Of a DNA stretch of 64,000 nucleotides, positions 32,343 through 40,668 are shown one piece after another. Each line of letters starts with the position of its first letter. Positions within the stretch are counted from its first letter, which is position 1. Under the pieces are notes generated by a model, which had not been told where the DNA came from, did no database searches, and worked only from the letters and a program-made list of their open reading frames with translations. The stretch covers positions 39,655 to 103,654 of the forward strand of contig CALWKC010000005.1 of NCBI GenBank assembly GCA_944381165.1. The letters run 5' to 3'. A program made the translations under genes and the position numbers. The DNA is from an uncultured Lachnospira sp. (GTDB lineage Bacteria > Bacillota > Clostridia > Lachnospirales > Lachnospiraceae).

Positions 32343-35300
32343 TTATTTAAAATATGCCACTCCCGACTCGAATATCTTCATATCCTGCTCGCCGTAAATA
32401 TTTATGGCAACTTTGTCACCACGCCTCTCTGAGTGAGCCATTTTACCCAGACATCTTCCGTCAGGACTTGTAATTCCCTCGATTGCCATATAAGAGCCGT
32501 TGACATTCCACTCTTCATCCATTGAGATATTACCGTCAATATCGCAGTACTGTGTAGCAACCTGTCCGTTTTCAAACAATTTATCAAGCCATTCCTTAGG
32601 AGCTACAAATCTTCCCTCGCCGTGTGAGGCAGGATTACAGTAAACACCGCCAAGTTCGGCACCTGCAAGCCACGGACTCAAATTGCTTACAACCTTTGTG
32701 TAAACCATTTTTGAAATGTGACGGTTAATAGTATTAAAAGTAAGCGTAGGCGAATCTGTGTTCTGTCCTGTAATAGTACCATTTGGAACAAGCCCGAGCT
32801 TAATAAGCGCCTGAAAACCGTTACATATTCCCAGTGCGAGACCGTCGCGCTCGTTCAACAGCTTTTCAACCGCCTCCTTCATCTTAGCGTTTCTGAACGC
32901 TGTCGCGAAAAACTTGGCTGAGCCGTCCGGCTCATCTCCCGCAGAGAAACCGCCCGGGAACATAATAATCTGCGACTGTGAGATTGCCCTCTCAAACTCA
33001 TCGACAGAATCGCGTATACTCCCGGCGTCAAGGTTTTTAAATACCTTGACGATAACGTCAGCTCCTGCTCTCTCAAATGCCTTAGCGCTGTCGTACTCGC
33101 AGTTTGTACCCGGAAATACCGGAATAAACACTGTAGGCTTAGCGACTTTATTCCTGCAAACATATACGCTGTCAGCGCTGTAAAGCTTTGTCTCAATAGG
33201 AGCAGTCTCCTTTGACGCCTTTGTTGGGAATACCTTCTCAAGCTTATCGCTCCATACGCTTAAGGCCTCCTCAATATTCACAGAAACCTCTTTATATGTA
33301 AATGAAGGTTTTTCCTTAACCTCTCCGAGCTTTGTATAAGGCACATTAATCTGTCCTGCTTTGTCCGATGCCACCTCAGCAACTATGCAGCCGTAGGCAG
33401 GCGCAAATAACGTCTCTTCTTTTAAGTCGCTGTTTAACGCAAAGCCAAGCTTATTGCCGAATGCCATTTTGCTGAGTGCAGGTACAAAACCATTGGCATC
33501 ACATACGTATGCCGACACGATAACGCCGTTTTGGATAAGCTCGTGAACAGCATTGTAAAGCTCCTTAACCTGCTCAAATACAGGCAGCTCGTACTCATCC
33601 CGCTCAATATCAAACTTTACAAGAATATTTCCCGGCTGCTTTAACTCAGGTGTAATAATATCCTGCTCTTTAGCCACATCAACGGCGAATGAGCATAGCG
33701 TAGGCGGAACATCTATATCCTCAAATGTACCCGACATACTGTCCTTGCCTCCGATAGACGGCAGTCCGAAGCCCAGCTGCGCCTCATATGCGCCAAGCAG
33801 CGCTGCAAACGGCTGGCTCCAGCGTGAAGGATCCTCTGTCATTCTCCTGAAATACTCCTGGAACGTAAATCTTATCTTATTAAAATCGCCGCCCGCTGCC
33901 ACAATCTTTGCGACAGAATCGACAACCGCATACATCGCGCCGTGATACGGGCTCCACTTTGAAAGATACGGGTCAAATCCGTAAGACATCATAGTGACAG
34001 TATCGCACTTGCCCTTGAGCACAGGCAGCTTTGCAACCATAGCCTGTGTCTCTGTAAGCTGATACTTTCCGCCGTAAGGCATATATACCGAGCCTGCACC
34101 GATAGAGCCGTCAAATCTCTCAACAAGCCCTTTCTGAGAACACTCGTTTAAATCTGAAAGCGTCTTTAACCACTTGCCTCTGACATCGGAAGGCTTTGAA
34201 GCTTTGAGATATGAATCCTCCTTTGAAGGAATATCCACAAGTACTGAAGTCTCCTGATGCGCGCCGTTTGTATCGAGGAAAGCCCTTGAAATATTTACGA
34301 TTTCCTTGCCTCTCCACTCGAGAACAAGTCTCGGCTCTTCAGTAACTACAGCCACCTCTACAGCCTCAAGATTTTCCTCAGCGGCATAGTCAAGAAATGC
34401 CTTAACATCCTCAGGCGCAATAACTACTGCCATTCTCTCCTGAGACTCAGATATTGCAAGCTCCGTACCGTCAAGGCCCTCATATTTCTTAGGCACCTTG
34501 TCAAGCGAAACCCGAAGACCTGCCGCAAGCTCTCCGATTGCAACCGATACGCCGCCTGCACCGAAGTCGTTGCACTTCTTGATAAGTCTGGTGACCTCAG
34601 GGCGTCTGAACAGTCTCTGCATCTTGCGCTCCGTAGGGGCATTACCCTTCTGCACTTCAGCTCCGCATGTCTCAATAGACTTCTCTGTATGAACTTTAGA
34701 AGAGCCTGTCGCTCCGCCGCAGCCGTCACGCCCCGTGCGGCCTCCAAGAAGAATTATAATATCTCCCGGCTCTGACGACTCCCTCTTAACCGCGCTTCTC
34801 GGCGCAGCCGCTATAACCGCACCTATCTCCATTCTCTTTGCAACATAATCAGGGTGATAAATCTCTTTTACATAGCCTGTAGCAAGACCAATCTGATTTC
34901 CATATGAACTGTAACCCTGCGCCGCTCCTGTCACAAGCTTTTTCTGAGGAAGCTTTCCGTGAAGCGTCTCCGACATAGGTCTCGTAGGATCTGCCGCGCC
35001 TGTTATGCGCATAGCCTGGTATACATATGTACGCCCTGACAGCGGATCTCTTATAGCACCGCCGAGACATGTCGCAGCGCCGCCGAACGGCTCAATCTCA
35101 GTAGGATGATTGTGTGTCTCGTTCTTGAAATTGACAAGCCACTCCTCCTCCTGTCCGTCAATAGTCACAGGAACAACAATGCTGCACGCGTTAATCTCCT
35201 CAGATTCCTCCTGGTCATTAAGCTTTCCCTCTGCCTTAAGCTTCTTCATGGCCATAAGAGCCAAATCCATGAGGCAGACAAACTTGTCCTTTCGGTCCTT

Positions 35301-36095
35301 ATAAATCTCTGCCCTGTCGGCAAGGTACTTCTTATATGTCGCCTCCATAGGCGCTCTGTAAAAACCGTCCTTAAATTCCACAGACTTAAGCTCTGTCGCA
35401 AATGTAGTGTGACGGCAGTGGTCAGACCAGTATGTATCAAGCACTCTGATTTCCGTCATTGACGGGTCTCTTTTTTCTTCATTTTTAAAATAATCCTGAA
35501 TAAAGGCAAAATCTTTAAAAGTCATTGCCAGGCCAAGTGAATCATACAGCTTCTTAAGCTCGTCCTCAGCCATATCCTTAAATCCGTCAAAAATAATCAC
35601 GTCAGCAGGGACCTTGAACTCCGTTACAAGCGTCTCAGGAACAGCGCTGTCTGCCTCCCTCGAATCCACAGGGTTAATGCAAAGCTCCTTTATCTTTTCC
35701 TTCTGCTCATCTGTGAGTGTTCCGGAAATAACATACGTTACAGCCGTCTTTATTACAGGCATCTCATTTTCATTAAAAAACTTTACACACTGTTCAGCAG
35801 AATCAGCTCTCTGGTCAAACTGACCCGGAAGATACTCTACCGAGAATATATAGTCCTCAGGCTCGCTCTCAAAATTCATCTCATATACATCATCTACCGG
35901 AGGCTCCGAAAACACTGTTGTGAGCGCCTTTTTATAGGTCTCCTCCGAAAGATTTTCAATATCGTAGCGAATTAAAACACGTACCTGTGTAATTGTCTTA
36001 ATTCCAAGATAGTCTGTAATCTCATCATAAAGTTCCTTTGCTTTGACAGCATATGGTTTTTTCTTCTCAACAAAAACTCTCTTAACGCCGCTCAT
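32343..36095 (-). CDS. purL: Phosphoribosylformylglycinamidine synthase, single-chain (PurS-PurL-PurQ fusion type)
   Basis: At 1250 residues this is the large single-chain form of FGAM synthase, which converts FGAR, glutamine and ATP to FGAM in purine synthesis. The N-terminal about 150 residues correspond to the PurS-like part. The middle has EIRVLDTYWSDHCRHTTF, ETHNHPTEIEPFGGAATCLGG, KCNDFGAGGVSVAIGELA and PSIGGKDSMSGTF. The C-terminal glutaminase (about 990-1250) has PGTNCEYDSAKAFERAG, the nucleophile Cys in LALGICNGFQALIKLG and the His-Glu pair in SHGEGRF. No other pur genes are adjacent. It has its own promoter and a GC-rich leader of about 100 nt. Ribosome site AGGAGGATTAT. Confidence 0.97.
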   Translation of the reverse strand: MSGVKRVFVEKKKPYAVKAKELYDEITDYLGIKTITQVRVLIRYDIENLSEETYKKALTTVFSEPPVDDVYEMNFESEPEDYIFSVEYLPGQFDQRADSAEQCVKFFNENEMPVIKTAVTYVISGTLTDEQKEKIKELCINPVDSREADSAVPETLVTEFKVPADVIIFDGFKDMAEDELKKLYDSLGLAMTFKDFAFIQDYFKNEEKRDPSMTEIRVLDTYWSDHCRHTTFATELKSVEFKDGFYRAPMEATYKKYLADRAEIYKDRKDKFVCLMDLALMAMKKLKAEGKLNDQEESEEINACSIVVPVTIDGQEEEWLVNFKNETHNHPTEIEPFGGAATCLGGAIRDPLSGRTYVYQAMRITGAADPTRPMSETLHGKLPQKKLVTGAAQGYSSYGNQIGLATGYVKEIYHPDYVAKRMEIGAVIAAAPRSAVKRESSEPGDIIILLGGRTGRDGCGGATGSSKVHTEKSIETCGAEVQKGNAPTERKMQRLFRRPEVTRLIKKCNDFGAGGVSVAIGELAAGLRVSLDKVPKKYEGLDGTELAISESQERMAVVIAPEDVKAFLDYAAEENLEAVEVAVVTEEPRLVLEWRGKEIVNISRAFLDTNGAHQETSVLVDIPSKEDSYLKASKPSDVRGKWLKTLSDLNECSQKGLVERFDGSIGAGSVYMPYGGKYQLTETQAMVAKLPVLKGKCDTVTMMSYGFDPYLSKWSPYHGAMYAVVDSVAKIVAAGGDFNKIRFTFQEYFRRMTEDPSRWSQPFAALLGAYEAQLGFGLPSIGGKDSMSGTFEDIDVPPTLCSFAVDVAKEQDIITPELKQPGNILVKFDIERDEYELPVFEQVKELYNAVHELIQNGVIVSAYVCDANGFVPALSKMAFGNKLGFALNSDLKEETLFAPAYGCIVAEVASDKAGQINVPYTKLGEVKEKPSFTYKEVSVNIEEALSVWSDKLEKVFPTKASKETAPIETKLYSADSVYVCRNKVAKPTVFIPVFPGTNCEYDSAKAFERAGADVIVKVFKNLDAGSIRDSVDEFERAISQSQIIMFPGGFSAGDEPDGSAKFFATAFRNAKMKEAVEKLLNERDGLALGICNGFQALIKLGLVPNGTITGQNTDSPTLTFNTINRHISKMVYTKVVSNLSPWLAGAELGGVYCNPASHGEGRFVAPKEWLDKLFENGQVATQYCDIDGNISMDEEWNVNGSYMAIEGITSPDGRCLGKMAHSERRGDKVAINIYGEQDMKIFESGVAYFK

Positions 36096-36232
36096 ATAAT
36101 CCTCCTGCTAACCTTTGTATGGATAGAATACCTCCCTCGCGCCGGTCGCCGAACAGATGCGCAAACACGTCCGCTCGTATCGTCACCCGCGGGAATAGAA
36201 TTTATTCTAACATATTTTATTTCAATAAACAA
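36096..36232 (-). promoter_or_regulatory. purL promoter and GC-rich leader
   Basis: Minus strand: TTGTTT (36232-36227), 17-nt spacer, TAGAAT (36209-36204). The leader that follows (about 36096-36197) is much richer in G and C than its surroundings, with several CG-rich inverted segments (CCCGCGGG, GGCGACCGGCGC). It does not show the purine riboswitch core. It may be structured; the function is unknown. Confidence 0.55.
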
Positions 36233-36313
36233 CCTTAAAACCGCTCACATACACACATATCTGCCGTCCTGTCGGCTTTTTCATGCCATGTATGAATGCA
36301 CTGCGCGAAACTC

Positions 36314-37249
36314 CTACTCATGCATGCGCCTTATAATCTTATATACAACCTGATTTCCCATTACTGTGGGAGCCGTGTGCGCAAAAAATATAATTCCGTC
36401 AGTCTGTGAGACAATCTGGGATTTAACAAATCCCTCGTACGGGTCAATAACCTCGCCTATCACGTCACCGCGGAACACCGGGTCTCCCGGCTCCTTGAGC
36501 CTTCTGTAAAAGCCGCCGTCATATGTCTTAACCGGAAGCAGGTCATGCTCGTTTATGACACTGGCAATATATCCGCTATGGTTATTATATTTAAGAATAC
36601 CCATTCTGGTAAAAAACCTGAGCACTGACGAAACAGCCTGCCTTGCAGATTTATCATCGATGCTGTCCGTACAGTTAGTGTATATGGAAAATGCGTTGGT
36701 CTGATTCATCTGCCAGTTATAATTAAGCGTTGCCGTATCCATAGGCTTAGGTTTTCTGATTACAACATACTGAAGCCCGAAAAGATTTGCGAGACTTGCA
36801 CTCTGATAGCCTGTCTCCATCATCCTGACGTGAGGAATAAAATCCCCGGGCATATAAAAGCTTGCAAACTGTATACCGTAGCTGTACCCTTTGACCTTCT
36901 CAAACAGTGCCGCAGCAATCTGCTTTGTCGTGTCCCCGTGCACATCTCCCGGAAACGTTCTGTTAATATCAATATTGTCTACCGCCCAAAATCTTTTTCC
37001 CACATTCATTGAGTAACGGTTTGCCGACGGAACAACAAGTATTTCGTGGTTATGGGTAATAGCTCCGTGTGCTTCCAGCTGCTTGAGTGAATTTATAAGC
37101 AGCGAGCAGATATACAGCTGCTGCATTTCATTTCCGCGCATTGCCCCCACTATACAGGCAGACTTCTCTCCTCCTCCGAAACGGTAGCCCTCAATCTCAA
37201 AATCCTCTCTGTATAACCCCTTTAATGAATATAAAACTTCTTTTCTCAA
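36314..37249 (-). CDS. Aspartoacylase/succinylglutamate desuccinylase-like protein lacking catalytic residues
   Basis: This 311-residue protein aligns end to end with the gene immediately upstream (37246-38193) and keeps the fold and the substrate-arm motif DIDINRTFPGD. The zinc and catalytic residues are changed: the first His (H42 of the neighbour) is R38 in GAMRGNEMQQ, the second zinc His (H129) is A129 in YGIQFASFY, and the catalytic Glu in VAEMGVG aligns with Tyr. It is thus probably a pseudoenzyme that binds or regulates its active partner. Translation starts at TTG 37249, overlapping the partner's TGA, with AGGA 6 nt upstream, which suggests tight coupling and balanced amounts. Confidence 0.8.
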   Translation of the reverse strand: MRKEVLYSLKGLYREDFEIEGYRFGGGEKSACIVGAMRGNEMQQLYICSLLINSLKQLEAHGAITHNHEILVVPSANRYSMNVGKRFWAVDNIDINRTFPGDVHGDTTKQIAAALFEKVKGYSYGIQFASFYMPGDFIPHVRMMETGYQSASLANLFGLQYVVIRKPKPMDTATLNYNWQMNQTNAFSIYTNCTDSIDDKSARQAVSSVLRFFTRMGILKYNNHSGYIASVINEHDLLPVKTYDGGFYRRLKEPGDPVFRGDVIGEVIDPYEGFVKSQIVSQTDGIIFFAHTAPTVMGNQVVYKIIRRMHE

Positions 37250-38193
37250 ATCTGTTCCTGCTTTCTTCCGCTGTATACACGGGCAATCAACGCCCCCTTA
37301 TAGACAACCGGATGTTCTCTGAGTGAAAAAATAATACCGTCAGTCGGAGCTTCAATTCTCTGAACAACCTTTCCGGTAATCGGCTCAATAATATCGCCTA
37401 TATGAGTTCCCACGCTAATAGTTCCCATTAAAGCAATCGCCGAGACAAAGATGCCGCTGTCCTCTGCCGATAAGAAGCTCACCTGTCCCTCTGTCGAAAT
37501 AATAGGCTTCCTTACCTCTGACGGTTTATCATCCCATATATCAAGCTGTATCATAAGATTAAATATACCGTCCAGAAGCTGCATACAGTAATCATTGTTA
37601 ATTCTGTGACCGACTCCCATCTCAGCGACAAGCGTCGGAACACCCATGTTATTAAGGCTGTATGCAAGCGTAGCTTCCAGTACTGTCTTAGACGAATATA
37701 TCCACACAAAATCAGCATTTAACGCCTTCGCGTACGGAAGCAGTCTGTCCTTATTTTCCTCCGTCATTCTAAGCTGAGGCATCTCTTTCAAAAAAATATT
37801 GCTTGAATGAATATCAAGGCAGAAATCACTCCCTATAATATTGTCGACAATCCCGGCAGCCGCGTATTCCGCAACGGCACCTGTGTTGTCTCCCGGAAAT
37901 ACTCTGTTCATATCCAAATCAAACATAGGTATACCCCTTGAGCCCATATCAAGCCCGAGGGGATTTACGTCGGGATAAATATCAACAATTCCCTTCAGCT
38001 TTTCGGGGTGCTGCAAAATCCTACTTATAATCTCATAACACACATACTGCCCGTCAAGCTCGTCGCCGTGCGTTCCGGTTACAATCGAAATTCGTTTTTC
38101 CCTTCCCGTCACATTTTCCGGCTCAAGCCTGTTCTTCTTTATCACAAGTCTCTCATGTACAGGCAAATCTATAGAAACTACTTCTTCAATCAT
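37246..38193 (-). CDS. Aspartoacylase/succinylglutamate desuccinylase family deacylase
   Basis: This 315-residue zinc carboxypeptidase-like enzyme has the complete site: H42 and E45 in TGTHGDELDGQ, H129 in CLDIHSSN, Arg in DLDMNRVFPGD and catalytic Glu in VAEMGVGHR. Members remove acyl or aminoacyl groups from small N-acyl amino acids. A C-terminal beta domain (about 230-315) with GTHIGDIIEPITGKVV resembles a biotinyl-lipoyl-like cap found in the AstE/AspA group. The substrate is unknown. It follows the FapA-like gene by 26 nt and is overlapped by its degenerate paralogue. Ribosome site GGAG 7 nt before ATG. Confidence 0.88.
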   Translation of the reverse strand: MIEEVVSIDLPVHERLVIKKNRLEPENVTGREKRISIVTGTHGDELDGQYVCYEIISRILQHPEKLKGIVDIYPDVNPLGLDMGSRGIPMFDLDMNRVFPGDNTGAVAEYAAAGIVDNIIGSDFCLDIHSSNIFLKEMPQLRMTEENKDRLLPYAKALNADFVWIYSSKTVLEATLAYSLNNMGVPTLVAEMGVGHRINNDYCMQLLDGIFNLMIQLDIWDDKPSEVRKPIISTEGQVSFLSAEDSGIFVSAIALMGTISVGTHIGDIIEPITGKVVQRIEAPTDGIIFSLREHPVVYKGALIARVYSGRKQEQI

Positions 38194-38219
38194 CTGTTTT
38201 CTCCATTTCGGCCTCTGTT

Positions 38220-39626
38220 TTAATCGTCAAGTCCCACAGCGTCCAGCTTATCTCCGATTTTTTTAATCTTCAGATGAGAGAGCGCATCATCCGTCTCATA
38301 CACAAGATTTTCGGAATAAATCTTAACGCCCGGATATAAAACCTTATCAACATTTACATCCGCTGCCGCACCGTCCTTTATCAAGTCAAACAGCATGTGA
38401 TTCTCGTTCTGATATTTAGTACGCTCTGAATTTTTTATAATCTTTGACTGGAGAACTTTGGCATAATTATCTTTGTCAAATTTTTCGGGGAATGACGCTC
38501 TTATCCTCTCATATTTCGCAAGCACAATATTAAGCATCTCTATCTCCGAGCTTATATCCTTTATCTTTGCAAGCGTATTTTGATAATCGTTTCGAAGCTG
38601 CTTTGTAGGTCCTATTCTCACAATCGTAGGCACACATGCCGCATTGCCGATGCTGGCGGTCTCAACTCCAAGCACCCCTGTTACATCTCCTCCGTAGATA
38701 ACACCGTGCTTGCCTGCCACAATAACCCTTCCGTTTGCTACAACGCTGCAGTTCAAAATGGAATTGGCACAGATGTCGCCTCCGCAGACAACAGACAGAT
38801 TTTCAAGGAAACTTGCCTGTACGCTGCCTGCAGCCTCAATCCTTGCAACCCCTTTTCCGTTCGCTCCGTTTTTAAGGATAATATCCTTGCCCGACCTGAT
38901 AACCGCGCCCTCTACAAATCCTCCTACGGAGACATTTCCCTTTGCCCGGACGGTTACGCCACTTATCACGTTTCCCCGTATCTCAACATCTCCGTTAAAA
39001 TCAATATTTCCTATATTCAAATCGACATCTCCGTCAATCTGAAGCACATTGATTATATTCAAGTCGGTATTCCGGTACTCAACCTTTCCGTCTATCGCCG
39101 CATAGTATGTATTTCCGTCCTCAGATACTTTAAAGCCGCGTCCTCTGAGCTTGGTAATCGGTCTTCCCGGTTTCGGCATAAGAAGCTTACCGCACACGTC
39201 ATATCCGAAAAAGCCCTTCGTCGGCGGGATATACTCCGCAAGCTTATCTCCCTCCGCAACCAGCTCATAAAGCTTAAGATTATAGTAATCAACTGAGCCG
39301 TCATCCTTGATGACAGGCTTGCTGCTGGTCTGATTGCTGAAATACAGAACATATTTTCCGTCTGTTCCGTGTTCAACCGGTTTTCCCTCAGCAACCAGCT
39401 CCATAGTGTCATATTTTTTTTCAGACAGCACATTGTGAATAGCGCTTTCGTTAATCCCCATTTTTACACCGGCCTCTTCAAGCGCGCGCTTAACCTCGTC
39501 ATATCTGTAGCCGTTACCGTTTTCCGGAGTTCCGAGACAGATATATGCTGACATTTTATCCTGAGTAACTGACACCGATATTTTTTTACCAAATTCATCC
39601 AGATTATTTACTGTCGTATCACCCAT
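38220..39626 (-). CDS. FapA family protein (DUF342)
   Basis: This 468-residue protein has an N-terminal domain (about 30-170), a right-handed beta-helix-like repeat region (about 175-345: DLNIGNIDFNGDVEIRGNV, RAKGNVSVGGFVEGAVI, EAAGSVQASFLENLSVV, CGGDICANSILNCSVVA) and a C-terminal coiled coil (about 355-425). This is the FapA/DUF342 layout. Some members affect flagellar assembly or signalling, but no flagellar gene is adjacent here. I start at ATG 39626 because AGGTGG lies 8 nt upstream. The open frame begins eight codons earlier at TTG and would overlap the previous gene's end. Confidence 0.88.
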   Translation of the reverse strand: MGDTTVNNLDEFGKKISVSVTQDKMSAYICLGTPENGNGYRYDEVKRALEEAGVKMGINESAIHNVLSEKKYDTMELVAEGKPVEHGTDGKYVLYFSNQTSSKPVIKDDGSVDYYNLKLYELVAEGDKLAEYIPPTKGFFGYDVCGKLLMPKPGRPITKLRGRGFKVSEDGNTYYAAIDGKVEYRNTDLNIINVLQIDGDVDLNIGNIDFNGDVEIRGNVISGVTVRAKGNVSVGGFVEGAVIRSGKDIILKNGANGKGVARIEAAGSVQASFLENLSVVCGGDICANSILNCSVVANGRVIVAGKHGVIYGGDVTGVLGVETASIGNAACVPTIVRIGPTKQLRNDYQNTLAKIKDISSEIEMLNIVLAKYERIRASFPEKFDKDNYAKVLQSKIIKNSERTKYQNENHMLFDLIKDGAAADVNVDKVLYPGVKIYSENLVYETDDALSHLKIKKIGDKLDAVGLDD

Positions 39627-39640
39627 ATCTGCCACCACCT

Positions 39641-40621
39641 TTAACGACAATTCAATCTTATTTCTCTCATCTGTTCAGGTGTTAAACTGCTGTCCAGGTA
39701 CGCAGAAACATCAATTCCCTGTTCAAGTCCGAGACGAATCTGCTCCATCTGCCTGCAGCTGTACGCCGTGTCAGCATAAACGCTGACATCCAGCCCCTCG
39801 GAAAGCCCCAGGAGTATCTCACGGCTCTGCATCTCGTCAGGCTCCGTCAACTGAGCGCTTTTGCCCTCGCGCCAGTCCTTAATCTCAAGAGCCTCAACAA
39901 ACGGGTCTCCGTACTCCTCGACGTCCTTCCCCTCTTCCATTGCCAGACGTATCTGTTCCATCTGGGTGGAAGAAAATCCTGTCATTGCATATCTGCTCAC
40001 ATCAAGACCGCTCTCAAGACCGAGCCTTATCTGCTTCATCTGTTCCCCGTTAAACTCATGCAGCAGATATTCATTAACATCAACACAACTCATAAGTCCA
40101 AGTCTTATCTCGTTTAGCTGATACTCGTCATAACCCTCCTCGACATAAAAGCTCAAATCTATATCAGACTGCGCTGCGAGCCTCAACTGTTTGAGCACGC
40201 TTCCGCTGCATCCGCTGTCGGCATACTTCATAAGACTGTCGCTGTAATTTCCCGCAAGCCTCAGTTCGCGCATAACAGCAAAATCAAAAGACGGGTTGCA
40301 GATTACCGAAAAATCTCTGCCGTCCCTCATTGCCTGTTTAATCTCCTCCATCTGGACATAATCGTACTCCGGCTTTGCAAAAACGGATACATCAAGTCCT
40401 TCCGAAAGTCCCAGTCGTATCGACTTCATCTGAGCGGCATCAAATTCAGGAGATGCATACCTGTATATATCAAGCCCCGCATCTGCCCCCTTCTTTATCT
40501 CAATACACTGAAAGCGGTCAAATCCCAGCTTTTCAAGACCTTCCTTGTAATCCCCGGCACTTACGCACATGCCGATACGTTCCTTTAAACCTTTATCCAT
40601 ACAGCTGCCCATCCCTTTCAC
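39641..40621 (-). CDS. Protein of about ten 26-residue tandem repeats
   Basis: Almost the whole of this 326-residue protein is a 26-residue repeat with consensus D-x2-QM-x2-IRLGL-x2-GLDVS-x-YA-x4-(F/Y). Ten units can be laid out without gaps from residue about 35 to the end, with one insertion of about 19 residues in unit 8, and a partial eleventh. Each unit would form two short helices, so a solenoid scaffold is likely, cytoplasmic since no signal is seen. I recall similar IRLGL repeats in clostridial plasmid or conjugation proteins, but here it lies between a FapA-like gene and a helicase gene. The start is uncertain: GTG 40621 has AGGA nearby, ATG 40600 is an alternative. Confidence 0.8.
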   Translation of the reverse strand: MKGMGSCMDKGLKERIGMCVSAGDYKEGLEKLGFDRFQCIEIKKGADAGLDIYRYASPEFDAAQMKSIRLGLSEGLDVSVFAKPEYDYVQMEEIKQAMRDGRDFSVICNPSFDFAVMRELRLAGNYSDSLMKYADSGCSGSVLKQLRLAAQSDIDLSFYVEEGYDEYQLNEIRLGLMSCVDVNEYLLHEFNGEQMKQIRLGLESGLDVSRYAMTGFSSTQMEQIRLAMEEGKDVEEYGDPFVEALEIKDWREGKSAQLTEPDEMQSREILLGLSEGLDVSVYADTAYSCRQMEQIRLGLEQGIDVSAYLDSSLTPEQMREIRLNCR

Positions 40622-40668
40622 CGTACTTCCTGTTCCTTTAATTATACATTAACCTTTCCAATATTGCA

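Noticed and set aside
32402-35440. Many short open frames inside purL
   Set aside because: All are out-of-frame or antisense shadows of a strongly conserved gene.
36096-36313. Purine riboswitch before purL
   Set aside because: The conserved core strings of that aptamer are absent; only G/C-rich stems are seen.
38580-39296. 238-codon plus-strand open frame inside the FapA-like gene
   Set aside because: It is antisense to the beta-repeat region, whose regular codon pattern keeps the reverse frame open.
39641-40621. CRISPR array or DNA minisatellite
   Set aside because: The 78-nt period is at protein level with codons varying between units; DNA repeats are not identical and there are no spacers.
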